Shown here: in pieces, positions 1 to 7,700 of the stretch | How positions within the stretch are numbered: position 1 is the first letter of the stretch | How the letters are laid out: each line of letters begins with the position of its first letter | Assembly: GCA_003153055.1 (NCBI GenBank) | Contig: PMBV01000550.1 | Coordinates: forward strand, 6,918 to 17,974 | DNA: 11,057 nucleotides | Direction of reading: 5' to 3' | Source of the DNA: Myxococcales bacterium | Lineage (GTDB): Bacteria > Myxococcota > Myxococcia > Myxococcales > Myxococcaceae | Notes under the pieces: model-generated | What the model saw: only the letters and a program-made list of their open reading frames with translations | Database searches by the model: none | What the model was told of the DNA's origin: nothing | Translations under genes and position numbers: made by a program

Positions 1-821
1 TCGCGGGCCTGGCGCGCCGTCTTGGCTGACTCGGTGGCGTTGGCGGCGATCTCCTTCACCGTCGCGCTCATCTCTTCGGCGGCGCTGGCCACCGAGGCGA
101 CGCTGCTCTTGATCTCCTCGGCGGCCGAGTTGACCATCATCGCCTGGGCGCTGGTCTGGGTCGCTCCGGCGGCGAGCTGGGTCGCGACCTCGGTGAGCTC
201 GGCGGCCGACTTCTGGATCCTCGAGCCGGTGTCGACGATGTGGCGCTCGACCTCCACGGCGCGGGCCTTCTCGCGGCTCACGTCGGCGCCCACCTTCAAG
301 ATGCCCAGCACCCGGCCCCGCTCGTCGAGAATCGGGCAGTAGGCGGCCTGGAGCCATACGTCGGCGCCGGCCTTGGTCTTGCGCTGGAAGATGCCAGCGA
401 CGAACTCGCCCTGCCGCAGCTTGCGCCAGAAGTCCTGGTACTCGGCGGTCGCCACGTAGTTGGAGTCACAGAACATGCGGTGGTGTCTGCCGCGAACCTC
501 GTCCATCGAGTAGCCGGTGGCCCGGAGGAAGTTCTCGTTGGCGTCGATCACCTGGCCGTCAGGGTCGAACTCGATCACCACCTGCGAGCGACGGATGGCC
601 GCCAGCTGGACGTCGGCCATCGACTCGACCTCGGGGGGAGCGGGCGGCGGGCTCGCTTCGGCGACCGAGGGCATGGGCACGAAGCTGCTCCGAGCCTTCC
701 TTCTCGGGGGGCGCGCCTCCACGGTCGGAGGGGCAGGGTCAGCAAAGAGGCTGGAGTCGGCTGCTTCGGGGCGAGCGCGACGAGCAGCGGGAGTGGAGCG
801 ACGGTCTGTGTGAGCCTTCAC
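1..821 (-). CDS. Cytoplasmic PAS-domain methyl-accepting chemotaxis protein (N-terminal part, truncated by window edge)
   Basis: Read on the minus strand, this frame is open from a GTG at 821 to the left edge, giving 273 residues of a longer protein. Residues 1-70 are rich in Pro, Arg and Ala and look disordered. Residues about 80-188 form a PAS sensor domain: VIEFDPDG at 82-89, ANENFL at 94-99, RHHRMF at 112-117, then EYQDFWRKLRQGEF and VWLQAAYCPI. This resembles the PAS repeats of BdlA and Aer-like soluble receptors. From about 190 the chain becomes a helical, Ala/Glu-rich methyl-accepting signalling stalk (SAAEEIKSSVASVASAAEEM near 232-251). I see no transmembrane segment and no HAMP domain, so it is inferred to be cytosolic and to pass an internal cue, possibly redox or energy state, to a CheA kinase through CheW. 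The conserved hairpin tip lies outside the window. GTG 821 is preferred because GGAGG lies 9 nt upstream; ATG 620 (residue 68) is a possible alternative start just before the PAS domain. Confidence 0.92.
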   Translation of the reverse strand, partial: MKAHTDRRSTPAARRARPEAADSSLFADPAPPTVEARPPRRKARSSFVPMPSVAEASPPPAPPEVESMADVQLAAIRRSQVVIEFDPDGQVIDANENFLRATGYSMDEVRGRHHRMFCDSNYVATAEYQDFWRKLRQGEFVAGIFQRKTKAGADVWLQAAYCPILDERGRVLGILKVGADVSREKARAVEVERHIVDTGSRIQKSAAELTEVATQLAAGATQTSAQAMMVNSAAEEIKSSVASVASAAEEMSATVKEIAANATESAKTARQAR

Positions 822-1101
822 GGGGAAACCCCTCCGACATGGGCGTGTGCAAGCGCTATTCAGCACTCGGTGTGCCAGCACGCGCGCCTCGCTGATCCGC
901 ACGGTTGTCGTACGAGGCTCGGAGTCGACCCAGACACCGGGGGTTTTCGTGACCCGACTCGAGTCTCCACAGACGTGACGCACCCAGGGAGGCGTGGTGG
1001 ACCTCGGGAGAGTCAGCTCAGGTCCGCGGATCTTCACGGTGGCCCGCCGTGTGCTTCGGCGTAGCCCCGGTGGGGCCTCTCCCGCCTCTCGAGGAGCGAA
1101 C
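822..1101. promoter_or_regulatory. Divergent intergenic region between the PAS chemoreceptor and the CheX-like gene
   Basis: This 280-bp non-coding stretch must hold the promoters of both divergently oriented genes. I could not identify a convincing -35/-10 pair or a sigma-54 element by eye. Visible structure includes the GGGGAAACCCC inverted repeat (822-832), a 10-bp palindrome GACTCGAGTC (956-965), and a small hairpin GCCCC-GGT-GGGGC (1064-1076) about 25 nt upstream of the CheX-like start. None has an established role. The call is based on gene orientation. Confidence 0.45.
831..835 (-). promoter_or_regulatory. Ribosome binding site supporting the GTG start of the PAS chemoreceptor
   Basis: The minus strand reads GGAGG here, 9 nt before the GTG at 821. 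It overlaps a perfect short inverted repeat, GGGG-TTT-CCCC (822-832), which lies directly against the start codon. If the hairpin forms in the mRNA it would partly occlude the binding site; that effect is an inference. The site is the main reason for preferring the long N-terminus over ATG 620. Confidence 0.5.
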
Positions 1102-1599
1102 ATGAGTACGTCGGTGGCACTGGCCGTGTGGCAATCCGCCGTGGAGGGAGGCGCCGTGGACCTGGCGCGTGATGGCATGGGCTTCTCGCAGATGGAGGTC
1201 ACCGAGCGGACCAACCTCATTCCCGAAGGCATGCCGGGGGCCTTCATTCCCCTCATTGGCCCCAACGAGTCGGTGCAGATCGGCATCGTCTCCACGCCCG
1301 AGGGCTGCCGCGCCCTGGCCCAGGCACTCCTGCAGGAGAGTGGGCTTTCCACCATCTCATCGAGTGACGTGAGTGACGCCATTGGAGAGGCGACCAACAT
1401 CTTGGCCGGCTTCGTCAAGCGGGCCATGCAAGACCACGTGAACCCGCTCCAGCTGGGCCTGCCCCTCTTCGTCAACGGTCATCTCGAGACCTCCGATAGA
1501 GTGAGGGCCGCGGTCACCCACATTCGAGTGGGCAAGGTCGGCGCTGCCCTCGTGGTGCTCCGTGCCGCCCAGTGGAAGGCGCTGCCCAAAGCGGCCTGA
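1102..1599 (+). CDS. CheX-like chemotaxis phosphatase-family protein
   Basis: This is a 165-residue soluble protein with no signal peptide or membrane segment. Its central part carries the pattern typical of the CheC/CheX family, whose members dephosphorylate CheY-P: D92-x3-E96-x2-N99 inside DVSDAIGEATNILAGFVK, followed by P121 in GLPLF, 22 residues after N99. The E/N pair is the catalytic pair in that family. The C-terminal half continues with the alternating hydrophobic pattern expected of the family fold, and the length is close to CheX (about 150-160). The start at ATG 1102 is chosen because GAGGAG lies at 1091-1096. The same frame is open upstream to 994, but that extension has no comparable ribosome site and is not family-like. 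The divergent PAS chemoreceptor fits a role in chemotaxis-type signalling. Phosphatase activity is inferred from the motif only; some CheX-like domains in myxobacteria may be non-enzymatic. Confidence 0.8.
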   Translation: MSTSVALAVWQSAVEGGAVDLARDGMGFSQMEVTERTNLIPEGMPGAFIPLIGPNESVQIGIVSTPEGCRALAQALLQESGLSTISSSDVSDAIGEATNILAGFVKRAMQDHVNPLQLGLPLFVNGHLETSDRVRAAVTHIRVGKVGAALVVLRAAQWKALPKAA

Positions 1600-1612
1600 G
1601 CCACACCCACAT

Positions 1613-1651
1613 GGTAGGTGCGCTGCCTGCATGAGGGCTTGACGCCCTACC
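1613..1651 (+). terminator. Possible hairpin downstream of the CheX-like gene
   Basis: A stem AGGGC (1634-1638) / GCCCT (1644-1648) with a 5-nt loop follows the stop codon. An overlapping longer-range pairing is also possible between GGTAGG (1613-1618) and CCTACC (1646-1651). There is no T-tract, so intrinsic termination is uncertain and read-through into the cytochrome gene cannot be excluded. Confidence 0.25.
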
Positions 1652-1736
1652 GTCATCGCGGCGACTCAGAGAAACGCCCGAGCGCCGTGGCCGATCACCC
1701 CGCCCACCGGTCAGTTGGACTCCAAGGTTCGTTGGC

Positions 1737-1743
1737 GGGGAGA
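1737..1743 (+). promoter_or_regulatory. Ribosome binding site deciding the start of the multihaem gene
   Basis: GGGGAGA lies 6 nt before ATG 1750. The frame is open for 44 further codons upstream, to ATG 1618, but that extension would put about 55 polar residues ahead of a clear export signal. Starting at 1750 puts the basic n-region and hydrophobic core at the N-terminus, so this site fixes the start. Confidence 0.65.
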
Positions 1744-1749
1744 CTCTTG

Positions 1750-4700
1750 ATGTTGCCAAAAGTTCACGTTTCTGGCCGGCGCCTGGTCGTCGTGGCGGCG
1801 ATGCTCAGCCTCGCCGCCGCTTGTTCTTCTCCCCCATCGCATGACACCGACGGCGGCGCCTCCGGAGTGACGGCCGCGACCCATGGTTGGTTCCCCATCG
1901 ATGCCGGTGCGGCGCATGCGCTGGGGCGGCCGATGGCCGAGGGGCCGATGGCGTGTGACTCCTGCCACCCGGCCAACGCAGACACGTTCACTCAGTACAC
2001 CTGTATCGGGTGTCACGGGCACGAAGAAGTCCTGACCGCTCGACTGCATCTCGTGGTGGCCGGGTACAAATTCGCCAGCGAGGCGTGTCTGGGTTGCCAC
2101 CCGACGGCCGCCAAGCAGCCGTATGATCACTTCGGCGTCACCGGGAACTGCGCCCTCTGTCACGACCTCGGCACGCCCTTCGCCGCGCTGCCCAAAGACG
2201 GCTTCACCCACCCGCCGATGGGCGACGCCGATTGCGGGGCCTGTCACGGCACTGACACCTGGAGCGGCGGAGGTGGCGCGCCAGCAGGGCCTTCGCGCGA
2301 CCCGAACGTCGACGTCACTGTCACCGCCCTCGTGCCGACCTACGCGGGCACCGCCATCACTCGGGTGACCCCGCTGCTCGAGACGCTCCCGATGACCATG
2401 AGCCACGCGTCGAAAGAGATCGACCCGAAGGCCTTTCTGAGCTGCGACACCTGCCACGTCGACGCCCGCTCTGGCGTGTTCTTCCCCGGGCGGCTCCACT
2501 CGGCGTTGGCCAACCTCACGCTCCTGCAGCCCAGCGCGTGCACGTCATGTCACGGGCCTTCGGCGGCGCCCACCGGCTTTGTCGGCCCGCCCGCGACCAA
2601 CCCAGCCAGGAGCCCCTCGTCGCCCGAGATGAAGCATGATGGCGTGCTCTGGTCGAACGACGCGCCCACCACCACCACCGTGGTGCCGGCGGACTGCGGT
2701 GTCTGTCACGTCGCCCCGGGTGCTCAGCTCAACGCCTCGTGGGCCACCGGGAAGAGCGGTTCCGGCCCGGCGCTGTATCACCGCTCCCTGGCCGATGCCG
2801 GTCTGGCGCAGCCCGCGTCCTGCGTCGACTGCCACGCCAACAGCCGGCCGGTCACCACGCTCACCTCGTCGAACGCCGCGCTCCCGGCGAACCTCGAGCT
2901 CGATCACGGCCAAGGCGCCGCCCTGTCGGACTGTGCCAAGTGCCACGCCACGAGCGCCGTGGCGCCGTTCGCCGAATGGAAGGGCGGGCGCTTTCACCTC
3001 GCTGGCGACAAGAACCCCAGCACGTGCCTGCCCTGCCACGCCAAGGAGCGGCCCACCGCCACCACCGGCTGGGTCAGCACCACGTACACCAACTCGCCCT
3101 TCGACTACGTGACCAACGCCAATGGCATCACCCACGGCGACGGGCAGGACTGCGCGCTGTGCCACGGAGGCCCAGGCACGGGAGCCTGGGGCAGCACCCA
3201 GAACTGGGTCGGGGGCTCGTTCACCCACGGCGCGCGCACCGTCTCGGGCACCACCTGCATCGCGTGCCACGGGACCCAGCGACCCGCGGTGCCGGTGGCC
3301 TGCCCCACCTGCCCCTCGGCCGCCGACTTTGATCATTCGCAGAATGGCAATGGCGAGTGCTTCGGTTGCCATCAGGCCACTGTCACCGCCGGCACCTACG
3401 TCAACTACTTCAACCCCTCGACCCATGCGTTGCCGGGCGGCGACTGGAAAGACGCCCAGTGGTACCCCGGCTCGTACTTCGCCAGCTCACCGACGGAGTT
3501 CTTCAGCGTCACCGAGATCGCCTTGAACCGCTCGGGCAGCGCCGGCTTCGTCACTGGCACCAGCGTCACCACCGACACGCTGTACAACGGCATGCTGCAC
3601 ATCTCGACAGTAGTGCCGGCCGCGCTCAACGCCGGCCCCAGCGGCGCCCCTGACTCGACCAAGTGCTGGCACTGTCACACCAGCACCGGCACGACCGTCA
3701 CCAGCTACAAGGGCGGGGTGTTTCACTCGGCGTTGACCAGCTACCGCGCCACTCCGGCCGGCGCCATCACGCCGTTCCCCCAGCCCACCAGCCAGTGCGG
3801 TGACTGCCACCTCCAGGCCACTCCCAAGAACATCGTGGAGAAAGACGGGGGCACGCTGTTTCCCATGGACCACGCCATCGGCTTCACGCAGGTGGTGAAG
3901 ATCGCCGACGCCGGGGTGAGCCAGGTCTCACAGATTGACTGCTCGGTCTGCCACAAGACGACAGGTGGGTGGACCGACGGGCGGTTCCACGCCACCACCA
4001 GCACTGGCGTGCCCAAGGACTGCGTCAGCTGCCACTACGTGTTGATGGTTGACGGCCCCAAGTCAGACGTCTCGAGCGGCACCACCTTCACCATGAAGCA
4101 CGGGGCCAGCCTCGTCACGATCCAGGCCTGTGAGACGTGCCACGCCCAGGCGCTCTCGAAGGCTGCCACCACGCCGGCGGCGGCCACGCTGTGGAAGACG
4201 GGGGCCTACCACCCGAGCCTGGCGACCCAACCTGGAGCCTGCGTCGACTGCCACTCGGCCTCCACGCCTCCCGCGTCGACCCAGAGCTCCTGGTCGTACA
4301 CCCTCGCCAAGGGGAGCACCGCCAGCAACCAAGGCCAGTGGATGAGCCACCTCTCGACGTATGTGGTTGGCAAGGACTGCGTCGTCTGCCACGGCACCGA
4401 TGCCAAGAAGGCCGCCAGCGCGTGGAGCAAGGCTGATCTGTTTCACCCGGCCGTGACGAGCCCGACCGTGTGCCAAGGCTGCCACGGGCTCACCAACGGA
4501 GGCGGGGCGGTGATCGGCACGGGCAACAACCTCCCCACCGGCCTGACCGACAGCACCACCGTCACCTCGGCCAGCGCCAGCACCGGCGTCTCGGGCCGCT
4601 TCGACCAGCTCACCCACGCCGACGTCAACGTGGCGGGTGACTGTGCTCGGTGTCACACTCAGGTGGGCATCTCTTCGACCGCTGGGGTCCAGGGCAAGGA

Positions 4701-7700
4701 GTGGGCCCAGGCCAGGTTCCACGCCAACTTCAACGCCGCGAGCCCGCTGGTGATGAATGGCACCACGGGCCGGTGCAGCAATTGCCACCTGAATGTGAAG
4801 CCCGGCGTTGGCTACACCCAGCAAGATCACGGCACCTTCACCGGCACCTCAGGCACCCAAGACTGCTCCTCGTGTCACTCCTGGCCAGGGAGCGGCACGA
4901 GCGCCGCGCCCAACTGGCTCGGGGCCGCCGGCCAGCCCCAATACCTCTCGGTCGGTGGCTTCTCGATCTCCAGGCCCCCGGCGCCCACCGCTGCCACCCA
5001 GGGCGGCATCTTCAACCTGCCGCACCCGCCGAGCACCTCGGGCCTCTGTACCGACTGTCACGCGTCGTCGGGGGGAGGGAAGCAGGCCAAGGGGTATGAT
5101 CACGCCTCGGCCCTCATCAACTCCAACTGCGCCGCCTGTCACGAAGCGGGGAGCGACCTCGTCGGGACCGCCTGGAACAACGCCACCGTCATGACGTCGG
5201 GCGCCGGCGACACCCGGCCCTTCACGTTGACCAGCGTGGTCGCCAGCTACGGGAACGGCCTCACCGTCACCTATGCCAACCACTTCTACCCGGTGGACTG
5301 CGGCGAGTGTCACGTGGTCCCCGCGGGCAATGGCCTGGTGACGACGGGCGCGGCGTACCAGGCCGCCTGGACCTTCCCCCACACCACCTCGAAGATGACC
5401 AACCCGTCGACCTGCCTCACCTGCCACACGGGAGGCATCCCCGGGGCGCCAGACGGTGGGGTGAGCGACCCGGCGATGACCCTCACCGTCGACGCGGGCA
5501 TCCCCCGCTACTCGGGCACGTCGATCGCCAGCATCAGTGGTCAGGTCGAGACCCTGGCGATGAGCATGAACCACGCGTCGACGGAGATCCCCACGGCGGC
5601 GAGCTCGAGCTGCGCCAACTGCCACGACACCGCCACCTCCGGCGTCTACTACCCGGGAGTGCTCCACACCTCGCTGTCGTCGCTCACCCTGGCCCAGCCG
5701 ACGGCCTGCGGCTCGTGCCACGCCAACGCCGTGCCGACCGGCTTCGTCGGGCCCATCGCGACCAGCCCCGCGCGCACCCCAGCCTCCGCCGAGATGAAGC
5801 ATGACGCCGTCTCGTGGACCAACGGGTCGCCAACCACGAGCAAACTCGTCTCGATCAATTGCGGTCAGTGTCACCTGAGCCCGACGGACCTGGGTGGCTC
5901 CTGGGCGCTGAGCAAGGCGGGGACCGCTCCGGCCACGTATCACCCGGCGCTCGCCGCCGCCTCGGTCGCCCAGCCGGCCTCCTGTCTCGACTGTCATGCC
6001 AACAGTCGGCCCTCGACGCTCCTGACCAGCGGCAACGCGAGTCTCCCTGCGAAGCTCGAGTATGATCACGGGACGGCCGCCGCGCTGGGAGACTGCGGCG
6101 CCTGTCACGCCAAGAGCAAGCTCTCGCCATGGGCCTCCTGGTCAGGCGGCCTGTTCCACCTGGCGGGCAGCTCAAACCCAACCACCTGTCTGCCCTGCCA
6201 CGCGCAGGAGCGGCCCACGTCGACCACGGGCTGGGTCAGCACGAGCTACCAGAGCTCGCCCTTCGACTACGGCACGAACCCCAGCGGCATCACCCACGGC
6301 GACGGGCTCGACTGCGTCAGCTGCCACGCGGGCCCAGGCACTGGCGCCTGGGGGAGCACGCAGAACTGGGTCAGCGGCTCGTTCACCCACGGAGCGGGGA
6401 CGGCGTCGGCCGTGACCTGCCTCGCGTGCCACGAGACCCAGCGACCGACGGTCTCCATCGCCTGCCCGTCGTGCTCGGTGCCCGGCCAGTTCGATCACTC
6501 GACCAACGGCTCGGGGGAGTGCTTTGGCTGTCACCAGGCCACGGTGGTCGCCGGCAAGTATGTCAATTATGACAGTCCCTCGACGCATACACTGCCGGGT
6601 GGTGACTGGCAGGGCGGGAGAGACTACCCAGGGTCGGTCTTCACCAGCTCATCGACCCAGTTCGTCACCGTGAGCGAGATTGTCTTGAATCGCTCGGGCA
6701 CCAACAACCTGGTGACCAGCACCTCGACCGTGTCGACGCCGCTCTACAACGGCATGCTCCACGTTTCAGCAGCGGTGCCGGCGGCGCTCAACGCGGGCTC
6801 GACCAACAGCCCAGACTTTTCGAAGTGTTGGCATTGCCACACCAGCACGGGCACGACCGTCACGTCATACGACAACGGCAAGTACCACGCGTCCCTCACC
6901 AACTACCGGGCGACGCCCACCAGCGCCGTGGCGGCGTTCGCCCAGCCGAGCACCAACTGCGCCGACTGCCACGCCCAGATGTTCCCCAGTGGCATCGTCG
7001 AGAAGGCGGGCTCGGACCTCGTGCCGATGGACCACAGCGCGCAATTCAGCGGAGCCGTGGTCATCGGTGGCGCCTCGGTGACGGGCGTCGCGCAGATTGA
7101 CTGCTCGGTGTGCCACAAGCTCCCGGGGGGCAACTGGGCTGACGGGCTGTTCCACGCCAACATCGGTGCAGGGGTGCCGGCCGATTGCGTCACCTGTCAC
7201 TACCCGGTGATGGCCGACGCGGCGAAGTCAGACCTCACCAGCACCACGCTGTACACGATGAAGCACCGCTCGGTTCAGCTCACCTTCCAGGCGTGCCAGA
7301 CCTGCCACGCCGCGGCGCTCGGGAAGGCCAAGACGACGCCAGCGGTCGCCACGCTCTGGCAGACGGGCGCCTACCACGGCTCGCTCACGACTCAGCCCGG
7401 CGCCTGCCTCGACTGCCACGCCGTCTCCGAGCCAGCCGCCAACGCGTCGACCCAGAGCAGCTGGACGTACGCGCTGGCCCAGGGAGGAACGAGCACCAAC
7501 AGCGCCCAGTGGATGAACCACGGCGCCAGCCCGGTGGTAGGGAAGGACTGCGTGCTCTGTCACGCCGGTGATGCGAAGACGTCGGGCAGCGCGTGGTCGA
7601 AGGCCGACCTCCTGCACACGCCAGTGCCCAGCACGACCGCGTGTCAGGTGTGTCACGGCCTGACCAACGGAGGTGGCTCGGTCGCCGGCACGAAGAACAA

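Noticed and set aside
956..965. Palindrome GACTCGAGTC as an operator
   Set aside because: A single 10-bp palindrome in GC-rich DNA with no second copy or recognised regulator is not enough.
240..1064. Plus-strand 274-codon open frame opposite the PAS chemoreceptor
   Set aside because: It is antisense to a clear PAS/MCP reading frame, has no recognisable domain, and reads as a G/C-rich shadow.
994..1101. Upstream GTG 994 as start of the CheX-like gene
   Set aside because: The extension is Arg/Pro-rich and unlike the family, and GAGGAG is well placed before ATG 1102.
1618..1749. Upstream ATG 1618 as start of the cytochrome
   Set aside because: The 44 extra residues are polar and precede the export signal, and a good ribosome site with a proper signal peptide follows at ATG 1750.
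4849..6108. 419-codon minus-strand open frame inside the cytochrome gene
   Set aside because: Arg/Gly-rich shadow of the plus-strand CxxCH gene. The same applies to the other long minus frames at 1711-2499, 2545-3426, 4063-4830 and 7228-7824.
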